64,000 nt of DNA, from the NCBI GenBank assembly GCA_963729875.1, contig CAVSPR010000002.1:310001-374000 (forward strand). The letters are read 5' to 3'. Below, in pieces: positions 42,482-50,493 of this stretch (positions within the stretch are counted from its first letter, which is position 1; every line of letters starts with the position of its first letter). The notes beneath the pieces were generated by a model, which was given only the letters and a program-made list of their open reading frames with translations, was not told the DNA's origin and did not search any database. Origin of the DNA: DATBSL01 sp963729875. Lineage in GTDB: Bacteria > Acidobacteriota > Vicinamibacteria > Fen-336. The translations under genes were made by a program, and so were the position numbers.

Positions 42482-43693
42482 TCACCCCGGCCCGGGAATC
42501 GAGCGCAGGTCGGCTTCGTAGACCCGGCCCTCGGCGTCCGAAGCCAGCACGATCCAGGGCCCGGCGGCGGGGAAGAGCCCTTTCGGCCCGGTCACGTCGT
42601 TCACCCGGGACTTCAGCGCCGGGTCGGGCGAGATCACCGGGACGAACGTGGCGTGCAGGCCGTGACCGGCGAGCCGGGCGATCCCGAAGACGATCTGGCC
42701 GGCGAATCGTTCCCGGTGTCGATAGATCGTGTGCCCGAGCAGCACGCGCGAGCCGTCGGGCGTGCCGATCACGACGGGCCGGCTCGGCTCGAGATCCGTC
42801 TCGCGGGGCGCATAGGCGAGATTGCGCCAACCGCCGTCGGGCGACCGCACACGCAGTACGAGCTGCGACTGGCCGGTGACGTCGACGCTGTTCTTGGTGG
42901 CCAGCCAGAGGGTGCCGTCGGGGCCGAGGGCGGCATGGAGATGATCGTCCGCGGTGCGGCCGCCGTGGGCGATCGTCTCGGCCGGGAGCCAGTCGCCGCG
43001 CTCGTGGGCGTCGAGGTGCCGGCGGAGCATCACCTCGTCCCGCTCCTGGTCCGACCAGATCACACCCACGCCGCCGGGCACCGGTGTGACGAGGCAGATG
43101 TCGTCGCCGCCGATCCCCCGGGCGAGCGGTTCCATCGATCGCCAGGCCTCCGCACCTTCGGAATGCCAGACGGCCACGTCCCGCCGCGTCCCGTGCGCGA
43201 CCGGCGCCGCCACCCACCACGAGCCCTTCCCGTCGCGGGCGATCGTGGCGGTCTCGACGTCGTCGCCCCCCGGCGCCTGCCACGAGGCGAGCTTCTCGGC
43301 GGTCCAGCCGTCGGCCGGGGCGGTCGCCGGCCTCAGTCGAATCACCGCCAGGGTCCTGCCCGCGACCAGGACGGCGGTGGCCTGCTCGCCCTCGAACCAG
43401 ACGTCGCCGCGGCCGGGCAGCCCCCGGAGCGTCTCGCGGATTCCCGGGTGCTCTCTCCAGCCGGCGGGCGTGCGCTGCCACAGCGACGGTCCCGTCGAGC
43501 AGGGAAGCAGTGCCCACCAGGAGCCGCGCGCGAACCAGAGCTTCGACTGCGGCTTGTCGGCGGTGGGCGACCGGACGTCGAGCGATAGAGCCGGAGGCGT
43601 GGCGCCGGACGCCATCGAGCTGATCGCGACGGCGGCGAAGCAGATCCCCGCCCGGCCCGCGAGCGAGTGCCGCCAGCCGCGGGAGGAGCCCAT
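42482..43693 (-). CDS. Secreted protein of unknown function, beta-propeller-like
   Basis: 403 residues with a signal peptide (GRAGICFAAVAISSMASGA). The rest is beta-rich with repeating W-x-x-A/V-x-x and D-G-x-W/L turns (DGKGSWWVAAPVAHG, GPDGTLWLATKNSVD, TPDGSRVLLGHTIY, DAEGRVYEADLR), suggesting a six- or seven-blade propeller. No catalytic motif recognised. The gap to the sialidase-like gene is 123 nt on the same strand; fadA lies immediately upstream in gene order. Confidence 0.6.
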   Translation of the reverse strand: MGSSRGWRHSLAGRAGICFAAVAISSMASGATPPALSLDVRSPTADKPQSKLWFARGSWWALLPCSTGPSLWQRTPAGWREHPGIRETLRGLPGRGDVWFEGEQATAVLVAGRTLAVIRLRPATAPADGWTAEKLASWQAPGGDDVETATIARDGKGSWWVAAPVAHGTRRDVAVWHSEGAEAWRSMEPLARGIGGDDICLVTPVPGGVGVIWSDQERDEVMLRRHLDAHERGDWLPAETIAHGGRTADDHLHAALGPDGTLWLATKNSVDVTGQSQLVLRVRSPDGGWRNLAYAPRETDLEPSRPVVIGTPDGSRVLLGHTIYRHRERFAGQIVFGIARLAGHGLHATFVPVISPDPALKSRVNDVTGPKGLFPAAGPWIVLASDAEGRVYEADLRSIPGPG

Positions 43694-43718
43694 GAGGCCG
43701 GGTGCCGGGGGCAGCGGC

Positions 43719-44882
43719 CTATGCTCTCTCGAAGACGGTGGCCACCCCCTGGCCGAAGCCGATGCACATCGTGGCGACACCCGTCTGCTTGCCCTTCGCC
43801 TTCATGAGGTGGAGGAGCGTCGTGATGATGCGAGCCCCCGAGCAGCCGAGGGGGTGGCCGAGGGCGATGGCCCCGCCGTTCAGGTTGACCTTGTCGTCCA
43901 TCGCGTCGAGGAGCCCGAGGTCCTTGAGGACGGGCAGCGACTGCGCGGCGAAGGCCTCGTTGAGCTCGAAGAGGTCCACGTCGGGCACCTTCATGCCCAC
44001 CCGGTCGAGCGCCTTCTTCACCGCCGGCACCGGGCCGTAGCCCATGATCGAGGGGTCGACCCCTACCGCGGACATCGACCTCACCCGGGCGAGCGGCTTC
44101 TTGCCGAGGGCCTTCGCCTTCTCCCCGGACATGACGAGGAGGCCGGCCGCGCCGTCGGAGACGGCCGAGGCGTTGCCCGCGGTGATCGTCCCGTTCTTCG
44201 GGTCGAACACCGGGCGCAGAGCCGAGAGCGCCTCGAGCGTCGTGTCGGGGCGGATCACCTCGTCGTAGTCGAAGCGCTTGAGCGCGCCCTTCTCGTCGTG
44301 GCCCTCGACCGGGATGACCTCGTCCTTGAAGGCGCCCGACGTCGCGGCCGCGTGGGCCCGCTGGTGCGACCGAAGGGCGAACGCGTCCTGCGGCTGCCGG
44401 CCGATCCCGTGCATCCGTGCGAGGTACTCGGCGGTGAGGCCCATGTTGCCGGCCGCCTTCGCGTTGCGCTTGTTGTTGGCGGGGTTGAAGTCGATGCCGT
44501 GCATCATCGGCACGTGGCCCATGTGCTCGACGCCGCCGACGAGGAAGAGGTCCCCGTAGCCGGCCATGATCGCCATCGCCGCGTGGTGGAGCGCGGTCAT
44601 GGACGAGCCGCAGAGGCGGTTGATCGTCTGTGCGCTCACCTCCTTGGGGACGGCGGTGAGGAGCTGGGCGAAGCGGGCCACGTTGAAGGCCTGCTCGAGC
44701 GTCTGCTGCACGCAGCCCCAGACGATGTCGTCGATCTCGGCGGCGACGACCTCGGGGTTGCGGCGGAGCAGCGCCGTGATCACCTCGGCGGAGAGGTTCT
44801 CGGCGCGGACGTTCCTGAACATGCCGCCCTTCGAGCGGCCCATCGGGGTCCGGACGGCGTCGACGACGACCACTTCCTTCAT
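43719..44882 (-). CDS. fadA: 3-ketoacyl-CoA thiolase FadA
   Basis: 387 residues, nearly collinear with E. coli FadA: VVVVDAVRTPMGRSKGGMFRNVRAE, catalytic Cys in NRLCGSSM, GGVEHMGHVPM, DYDEVIRP, NEAFAAQ, GGAIALGHPLGCSGAR (His/Cys active site) and CIGFGQGVATVFERA. It cleaves 3-ketoacyl-CoA to acetyl-CoA, the last step of beta-oxidation, in complex with FadB. The gene lies 4 nt downstream of fadB, forming a fadBA operon. Cytoplasmic. Confidence 0.97.
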   Translation of the reverse strand: MKEVVVVDAVRTPMGRSKGGMFRNVRAENLSAEVITALLRRNPEVVAAEIDDIVWGCVQQTLEQAFNVARFAQLLTAVPKEVSAQTINRLCGSSMTALHHAAMAIMAGYGDLFLVGGVEHMGHVPMMHGIDFNPANNKRNAKAAGNMGLTAEYLARMHGIGRQPQDAFALRSHQRAHAAATSGAFKDEVIPVEGHDEKGALKRFDYDEVIRPDTTLEALSALRPVFDPKNGTITAGNASAVSDGAAGLLVMSGEKAKALGKKPLARVRSMSAVGVDPSIMGYGPVPAVKKALDRVGMKVPDVDLFELNEAFAAQSLPVLKDLGLLDAMDDKVNLNGGAIALGHPLGCSGARIITTLLHLMKAKGKQTGVATMCIGFGQGVATVFERA

Positions 44883-44886
44883 GGCT

Positions 44887-47037
44887 TCACTCCCCGTGGA
44901 AGCCCCGGCCGGACCCGGCCAGAGTGGTGAGCTGCTTCGTGGGCGCGTAGAGGGCGCCCAGGCCCTTGTGCTTCTCCGCTGCCTTCAGGAGCGCCGGTGC
45001 CCCGGTCGCATCGGCCCAGCGGAAGATCCCGCCGCGGAAGGGGGGGAACCCGAGCCCGTAGAGGAGCGCGATGTCCACCTCGACGGGAGAGCCGACGATG
45101 CCGTCCTCGAGGCAGCGCGAGCACTCGAGCAGCATCGGAAGCATCGTGCGCTCGACGATCTCCTCGTCGGGCACCTCCGCCTTGCCCTTCGCGAGTCCCG
45201 CCACGATCGCCTTTGCCTCGGGGTCGGCCTGCTTGCTGGGCGGGCCCTTCTTCTCGGGCTTCCAGGCGTAGAAGCCCTTGCCGCTCTTCTGGCCGAGGCG
45301 GCCGGCCTCGACCATCGCCTCGATGGCGCTCTTGCCCTCGTGGCGCATGCGGTCGGGGAAGGCGTCGGCCAGGACCTTGTCGGCGTGGACGCACGTGTCG
45401 ATCCCCACCACGTCCATGAGGAGGGCCGGGCCCATCGGCCAGCCCCACTTCTCCATCACCTTGTCGATGCGCTCGTAGTCGACACCGTCCTGCACGAGCT
45501 GCTGGAAGCCGGCGAAGTACGGGAAGAGGACGCGGTTGACGAGGAAGCCGCCGCAGTCGCCGACCACGATCGGCGTCTTGCCCATCGCCTGGGCGTAGGC
45601 GACCGCGGTGGCGATCGCCTCCGGGCTCGACTTCTCGCCCCGGATCACCTCGACGAGGGGCATGCGGGGCACCGGGTTGAAGAAGTGCATCCCGCAGAAG
45701 CTCTCCGGCCGCTTCAGGGCGGTGGCGAGGCGCGTGATCGAGATGGTCGAGGTGTTCGAGGTCAGGACGGCGGTCTCCGGGATCAGGCCCTCGACCTCGG
45801 CCAGGACCTTCTTCTTCACGCCCTCGTTCTCGACCACGGCCTCGACGACGAGGTCGACGGCGCCGAAGTCCCCGTAGGAGAGGGTGGGGGTGATCCCGGC
45901 GAGGACGCGGGCCATCTGAGCGCTGGTGAGCTTGCCGCGCTCGACCTGCTTCTCGAGGAGCTTCACCGCCTCGGCCAGGCCCGCCTCGAGCGCCTTCGGG
46001 GCGACGTCCTTCATGAGTACGCTCACGCCCTTCGACGCCGACTGGTAGGAGATCCCGCCGCCCATGATGCCGGCGCCGAGGACGGCGGCGCGCTTCACGG
46101 GGCGGGCCCCCTTCGCCTGCTTCTTCGCGATCTTCTTGACCGCCTGGTCGCCGAGGAAGACGCCGACCAGCGAGCGGGCGGTGTCGGTCTTGGCGACCTT
46201 CGCGAACCCGGCCGCCTCGATCGCGAGAGCCTCGTCGCGGGTCTTGCCGGCGCCCTTCTCGATCGTCTCGATGGCGGCGACGGGCGCGGGGTAGTTCGGC
46301 CCTGCCTTGCCGGCCACGAACGCCTTCGAGCTGACGAAGACCATCCCCGCCTCGACGGCGTTCAGCTTCAGGGGCGCACCCTTCTCCTCGCGCCGGGCCT
46401 TCCAGTCGAGCTTCCCGTCGGCCGCGTCCTTCAGCATCGCGACCGCGGCGTCGCGCAGATCGGCCGGGGCCACGACGGCGTCCACCGCCCCGACCTTCAG
46501 CGCGTCCGCCGCCGACCACTGGTCCCCGCCGGCGATCCACTCGATCGCGGTGTCGGCGCCGCAGACGCGGGAGAGGCGGACCGTTCCGCCCCAGCCGGGG
46601 AAGAGGCCGAGCTTCGTCTCGGGCACGCCCACCTTCGCGTCGGTCGAGGCCGCCCGGTAGCTCGCGGCGAGGCACAGCTCGAAGCCGCCGCCCAGGGCGA
46701 CCCCGTTGATGGCGACGACCGAGGGCGCGTCCAGGTCCTCGATCGCGGAGAAGACCGCGTCGGTGCCGAGGAGCCACCGGGCGAGCTCCTCCTCGCTCTT
46801 CTTGAAGTGGGAGAGGAACTCGGTGATGTCGGCGCCGACGCAGAACGCGTCCTTGCCGCTCGTGACGAGGACGCCGCGCAGGCCCTTCGTGGCCCGCAGC
46901 TCCTCGACCGCCGTCCGGAGCTCGCCGACCGTCAGCGTGTTGAACTTGTTCACCGACTCGCCGGCGAGGTCGAACCGCAGCTCGACGAGGCCGCCGTCGA
47001 GGGGGAGGACCTTCACGGCCTGGCCTTCGAAGCCCAT
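44887..47037 (-). CDS. fadB: Fatty acid oxidation complex alpha subunit FadB
   Basis: 716 residues: an N-terminal enoyl-CoA hydratase/isomerase domain (LAGESVNKFNTLTVGELRTAVEEL, KDAFCVGADITEFL, ALGGGFELCLAASYR, PETKLGLFPGWGGTVRLSR) followed by an L-3-hydroxyacyl-CoA dehydrogenase (AAVLGAGIMGGGISYQ for NAD, SNTSTISITRLA, GMHFFNPVPRMPLVEVI, VGDCGGFLVNRVLFPYF). It catalyses hydration, oxidation and isomerisation in beta-oxidation. ATG 47037 with AAGGAG 6 nt upstream; an upstream in-frame ATG lacks family similarity. TAGAAT at 47080-47085 is a likely -10 box about 42 nt before the start. Confidence 0.97.
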   Translation of the reverse strand: MGFEGQAVKVLPLDGGLVELRFDLAGESVNKFNTLTVGELRTAVEELRATKGLRGVLVTSGKDAFCVGADITEFLSHFKKSEEELARWLLGTDAVFSAIEDLDAPSVVAINGVALGGGFELCLAASYRAASTDAKVGVPETKLGLFPGWGGTVRLSRVCGADTAIEWIAGGDQWSAADALKVGAVDAVVAPADLRDAAVAMLKDAADGKLDWKARREEKGAPLKLNAVEAGMVFVSSKAFVAGKAGPNYPAPVAAIETIEKGAGKTRDEALAIEAAGFAKVAKTDTARSLVGVFLGDQAVKKIAKKQAKGARPVKRAAVLGAGIMGGGISYQSASKGVSVLMKDVAPKALEAGLAEAVKLLEKQVERGKLTSAQMARVLAGITPTLSYGDFGAVDLVVEAVVENEGVKKKVLAEVEGLIPETAVLTSNTSTISITRLATALKRPESFCGMHFFNPVPRMPLVEVIRGEKSSPEAIATAVAYAQAMGKTPIVVGDCGGFLVNRVLFPYFAGFQQLVQDGVDYERIDKVMEKWGWPMGPALLMDVVGIDTCVHADKVLADAFPDRMRHEGKSAIEAMVEAGRLGQKSGKGFYAWKPEKKGPPSKQADPEAKAIVAGLAKGKAEVPDEEIVERTMLPMLLECSRCLEDGIVGSPVEVDIALLYGLGFPPFRGGIFRWADATGAPALLKAAEKHKGLGALYAPTKQLTTLAGSGRGFHGE

Positions 47038-47079
47038 GGATTGCTCCTTCGCGAAGGGGACGGTCGAGAGTCTCCACAC

Positions 47080-47085
47080 ATTCTA
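47080..47085 (-). promoter_or_regulatory. -10 box TAGAAT of fadBA
   Basis: TAGAAT on the minus strand, 42 nt before fadB. Same hexamer as in the 20-bp repeats (37634, 39808) and upstream of the small barrel gene (60857-60862). Confidence 0.4.
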
Positions 47086-47113
47086 GTGCGAGGGAAGGGA
47101 GCCGGCGCGGCTT

Positions 47114-47989
47114 TCAGCGGTGGACGATCGTTCCGCCGTGTCCCACCGCGAACTCCTCGCCGCCGGCCCCCCACACGGCATACAGGAACTCGGTCGTTCC
47201 CGTGGGCAGCGGACGCCACGACGCGCCGTCGTAGTGCAGGACGGTTCCCTGCTCTCCCGCCACGAAGACGTCGCCTGGCGCGCGCCCCCAGGCGCGCGTC
47301 AGCATGGCCGTGGTCCCGCTCGGCAGGGCCGTCCACGACGCCCCGTCGTAGCGCAAGATCGTGCCGCCCATTCCCGCCACGAACACGTCACGCGCCGAGC
47401 TGCCCCACACGGCGGCGAGGTGCTGGGTCGAGCCGGCCGCCATCGGTTTCCAGGACGCGCCGTCGTAGTGCAGGACGGTCCCGCTCATCCCGACCGCGAG
47501 CACGTCGCGGGGCGAGGCGCCCCAGAGCCCCATCAGGAGCTGCGTCGTGCCGCTCGGCATCCGGGCCCACGCCTTGCCGTCGTAGTGGAGGATCACGCCC
47601 TCCTCGCCCGCCACGAACACGTCGCCCGGCCCGCTCCCCCAGACGCAGTCCAGGACGCCGCTCGTGCCGCTCGTCATCGGCATCCAGGCCTTGCCGTCGT
47701 AGCGCAGGATCACGCCCCCGTCGCCGACGGCGAAGACGTCGCTCGCCGAGCTGCCCCAGACGCTCGTGAGGTGCGGTGTCCCGGCGACCGTCATCGGTGT
47801 CCACGCCCGGCCGTCGTACCGGAGGACCGTCCCGCCGTCGCCCACGGCGAAGACGTCGCGGGGCGAAGTGCCCCACACGCCGATGAGGGAGAGCGTCGTG
47901 CCGCTCGTCATCGGCGCGAAGGACGGCCGTGGCAGAGCGCTGATGGCGACGAGGCCGGTCACGGCGGCGGAGGCGAGGAGTCGGGTCAT
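47114..47989 (-). CDS. Exported seven-bladed repeat protein (VWG/DGxxW propeller)
   Basis: 291 residues with an N-terminal signal (LLASAAVTGLVAISALPRPSFA) and seven repeats of about 39 residues, each V-W-G-x-S-x-x-D-V-F-A/V-V/A-G-x-x-G-x-I/V-L-R/H-Y-D-G-x-x-W-x-x-M. The pattern is that of secreted beta-propellers frequent in Myxococcota and Acidobacteriota. The last blade lacks the D-V-F block (VWGAGGEEFAVGHGG). Likely binds a ligand or protein outside the cell; no catalytic motif. ATG 47989 has AAGGAG 7 nt upstream. Divergent from the nucleosidase gene. Confidence 0.75.
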   Translation of the reverse strand: MTRLLASAAVTGLVAISALPRPSFAPMTSGTTLSLIGVWGTSPRDVFAVGDGGTVLRYDGRAWTPMTVAGTPHLTSVWGSSASDVFAVGDGGVILRYDGKAWMPMTSGTSGVLDCVWGSGPGDVFVAGEEGVILHYDGKAWARMPSGTTQLLMGLWGASPRDVLAVGMSGTVLHYDGASWKPMAAGSTQHLAAVWGSSARDVFVAGMGGTILRYDGASWTALPSGTTAMLTRAWGRAPGDVFVAGEQGTVLHYDGASWRPLPTGTTEFLYAVWGAGGEEFAVGHGGTIVHR

Positions 47990-48090
47990 GGCAGGCTCCT
48001 TCCGCCGGCTCGTCCAAGCTTCGTCGGGCCGGCGCGAATGCAATGGTAGTCCCGCCAGGGTAGCCGGGGATTACACTGACGCCTCTGGAC

Positions 48091-48921
48091 ATGCGGATCC
48101 GCCGGCGCCTCGTCCTTCTCCTGCTGCTCCTCGTGCCGGCTCGCCTGCCGGCGGGCGAGCCGGGGACGGTCGTCGTGCTCGGAGCCCTGGACGCGGAGAT
48201 TCGGCCCGTCGTGGCCGCGCTCGCGGACCGGGAGGCGGTCGAAATCCTGGGGCTGCCTTGCGTCGCCGGTCGGATCGCGGGGAGGAGCGCGGTCGTGGCC
48301 GCGACCGGCGTCGGCAAGGTCAACGCCGCCATGACGACGGCGCTGCTGATCGCGCGGTTCTCCCCCGCGGCCGTGGTCTTCACCGGCGTGGCGGGGGCCC
48401 TCGACCCCGGCCTGCAGCCGGGCGACGTGGTCGTCGGGGAGAGGCTCGTCCAGCACGACCTCGTGCGCCACAACGAGCAGGGCGTCGTCCTCCGAGATGT
48501 CCGCAACCCGCGTGATGGCACCGCGAACCCCATCGCCCTGGAGCCGAGCCCCCGGCTCCTGGCCCTGGCCCGGCAGGCGGCGAGCGGCCCCGGGCTCGCG
48601 CTGGTCGGGGCCGCCGGGGAGTCACGCCCGCCCCGGCTGGCGTTCGGCACGATCGCCACCGGCGACAGCTTCGTCGGCTCCCGCGCCCGGAAGGAGGAGC
48701 TCAGGGAGAGGACCGGCGCGCTGGCCGTCGAGATGGAGGGCGCGGCGGTCGCGCAGGTCTGCTACCAGCACGGGGTGCCGTTCCTCGTGGTGCGCGGCCT
48801 CAGCGACCGCGCCGCGGGCGACGCGAGCGCGGAGGCCCGGCGGAACCTGGAGGTCGCCGCCGGCAACGCGGCGGCGGTGGCGCTGGCCGTCATCCGCGGC
48901 CTGGGCTCGGAGCGACCCTAG
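48091..48921 (+). CDS. 5'-methylthioadenosine/S-adenosylhomocysteine nucleosidase-like protein with signal peptide
   Basis: 276 residues. Core of the PNP/MTAN family: VVVLGALDAEIRPVVAAL, ATGVGKVNAAMTTALLI, FTGVAGALDPGLQPGDVVVGERLVQHD, the specificity motif VEMEGAAVAQVCYQHGVPFLVVRGLSDRA, with Glu and Asp of the active site in place. Unlike the cytoplasmic enzyme, it carries a strong signal sequence (RRRLVLLLLLLVPARLPAG), so it should act in the periplasm, on exported nucleosides such as MTA, SAH or 5'-deoxyadenosine. TACACT lies 13 nt before ATG 48091. Its stop overlaps the end of the DUF423 remnant on the other strand. Confidence 0.85.
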   Translation: MRIRRRLVLLLLLLVPARLPAGEPGTVVVLGALDAEIRPVVAALADREAVEILGLPCVAGRIAGRSAVVAATGVGKVNAAMTTALLIARFSPAAVVFTGVAGALDPGLQPGDVVVGERLVQHDLVRHNEQGVVLRDVRNPRDGTANPIALEPSPRLLALARQAASGPGLALVGAAGESRPPRLAFGTIATGDSFVGSRARKEELRERTGALAVEMEGAAVAQVCYQHGVPFLVVRGLSDRAAGDASAEARRNLEVAAGNAAAVALAVIRGLGSERP

Positions 48922-49061
48922 CCGCGGGAGTGGAGCGCGAGCAGTAGCCAGCCGAGCATCATGCCCAGGCCGCCGATCGGGGTGACCGCGCCCAGCCACC
49001 GCGGCGCGCCGAGCGCCATGGCGTAGAGCGTGCCGCTGAAGACGGCTCCGTGGCGGTCGCG
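48918..49061 (-). pseudogene. DUF423 (YgdD-like) membrane protein gene, 3' remnant only
   Basis: The minus strand reads RDRHGAVFSGTLYAMALG then APRWLGAVTPIGGLGMMLGW and LLLALHSRG-stop, matching the C-terminus of DUF423 proteins (FSGSLYxLAL, WLGxxTPxGG, LGWxxL). The first two-thirds of the usual 120-residue protein is absent; upstream the sequence runs directly into the stop codon of the alpha/beta-hydrolase gene (49087). Only 33 codons could start from an internal ATG. This is a truncated relic, plausibly cut by insertion of the hydrolase gene. Confidence 0.8.
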
Positions 49062-49086
49062 CGGGTCCGATCTCCGATCCCGGGTG

Positions 49087-50337
49087 TCAGCGCCGAAGGC
49101 CGTTCGCCCTGGCCAGCGACCGGTACCGTTGCCGGGACTGCTCCGTGGTCAGGACCCTTTCGACGTTCAGCAGCTCGCGAGCCTCCACCTTGAGAACGAG
49201 GAGGCCGAGCGCCACGAGCGCCTCCTCGGCCTTGAAGGCGCAGTGGCCGTAGCGCGCGATGGGAAGGTTGGTGTGCAGCAGGCCGGAGGGGAGGGCCTTC
49301 AGGGTGTACAGCGGCTCGTGCCAGTACGGGACGATGGGGTCGCCGGTCGTGTGCATCGTCACGAGGGGCGCCTCGAGCCGGCCGGACGTCTGGTAGTACT
49401 TTTCGATCGCGGCCAGAGCGGGCAGGTCGGCGTGATAGCGGGGCACGAGCAGGTTGAGCCAGAAATCGTTGCCCGATCCCGTGTAGAGGCGCCTGGAGTT
49501 GTCGAAAGGCTGGCCGCCGAGCTTGATCTGGGCGTCCGTGGTGGCGAACGCGCTGTACCACAGGATCCCGAGGGCGGTGTCCAGCTTCGTCTCCGGGTCG
49601 GCCGGGTCGAAGGGGGCGCGGCTCACGCGCAGGATCTTGTCGAGGAGGGCGGGCTTCGTGGCGAGAGCCGTGGCGATCGCGGGAGCGTAGCCCAGCTCCC
49701 ACTGCACCTGTGACACGGGCGGCACGTTGGCCACGGTTCCCGGCATCAAGCCGGGGAAGTAGAAGTCGAAGAGCACCCGGAAGTCGCCCCAGTAGTTGAT
49801 CTGCTTGCGGAAGTCCCCGACCGGCCCGCAGGTGGCGACTCCCCCGGAGAAGACGTCGGGAGACTGCTCCACCGCGAGGGTCGTGACGAGCCCGCCCTCG
49901 GAGGCGCCGACGAGGTAGACGTGATCCGGCCCACCCCAAGGGCCCGTCGCGAACGCAGCCACCACGTTCCGCACGTCCTGGACGCCCTCGAAGATGGCGA
50001 GGCCGTCGTCGCTGTAGCTGGTGGTGGCGAAGGCGAAGCCGAGGCTCATGACGATCCCCGGGATCGAGGTGCCGTCCGCGAGCACGAGCTGGTCCCAGGG
50101 AATCTCGGGAAAGCCATCCGTCGGCGCCACGTAGCCGTGGGCGAAGACGACGAGGTCGCCGTTCCAGCCAGTGGGGGGCACGCAGAGGAGGATCTGGGCG
50201 TGGCCCAGCAGCTCGCCCACGCAACCCGCGGGGAGCGGAGGCGGCTGGGCGAGGGTCGCAGCGGGACTGGTCGCGGGCAGGGCCACTGCCAGTCCACAGA
50301 GAAGCATCGCCCGCACCGAAGCACGACGCGTCATCAC
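49087..50337 (-). CDS. Secreted alpha/beta hydrolase
   Basis: 416 residues. Signal peptide (AMLLCGLAVALPATSPAATLA), then an alpha/beta-hydrolase fold: oxyanion region LVVFAHGYVAP, nucleophile elbow GASEGG (Ser in G-x-S-x-G), Asp near TTGDPIVPYWHE and His near ARYGHCAF. Related to secreted prolyl-oligopeptidase-like or tannase-like hydrolases of soil bacteria; substrate unknown. Two adjacent ATG codons (50337/50334) are possible starts, with GGAGG just upstream. Its 3' end abuts the DUF423 remnant. Confidence 0.8.
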   Translation of the reverse strand: MMTRRASVRAMLLCGLAVALPATSPAATLAQPPPLPAGCVGELLGHAQILLCVPPTGWNGDLVVFAHGYVAPTDGFPEIPWDQLVLADGTSIPGIVMSLGFAFATTSYSDDGLAIFEGVQDVRNVVAAFATGPWGGPDHVYLVGASEGGLVTTLAVEQSPDVFSGGVATCGPVGDFRKQINYWGDFRVLFDFYFPGLMPGTVANVPPVSQVQWELGYAPAIATALATKPALLDKILRVSRAPFDPADPETKLDTALGILWYSAFATTDAQIKLGGQPFDNSRRLYTGSGNDFWLNLLVPRYHADLPALAAIEKYYQTSGRLEAPLVTMHTTGDPIVPYWHEPLYTLKALPSGLLHTNLPIARYGHCAFKAEEALVALGLLVLKVEARELLNVERVLTTEQSRQRYRSLARANGLRR

Positions 50338-50493
50338 GCACCTCCTGGTGGAGGTTCCGTCGGCTCGAGGGCGCGCCTGGCCGGGCCGGGAGGCTGGCCC
50401 GCGCTGTGAGGATGAGAGTCGGGAGAAGGCTACGCCCCCCGGCGGGAGCGGGTCAAGGCTCGCCGTGGGCCGGACTCGTGATCGGAGGCAGGC

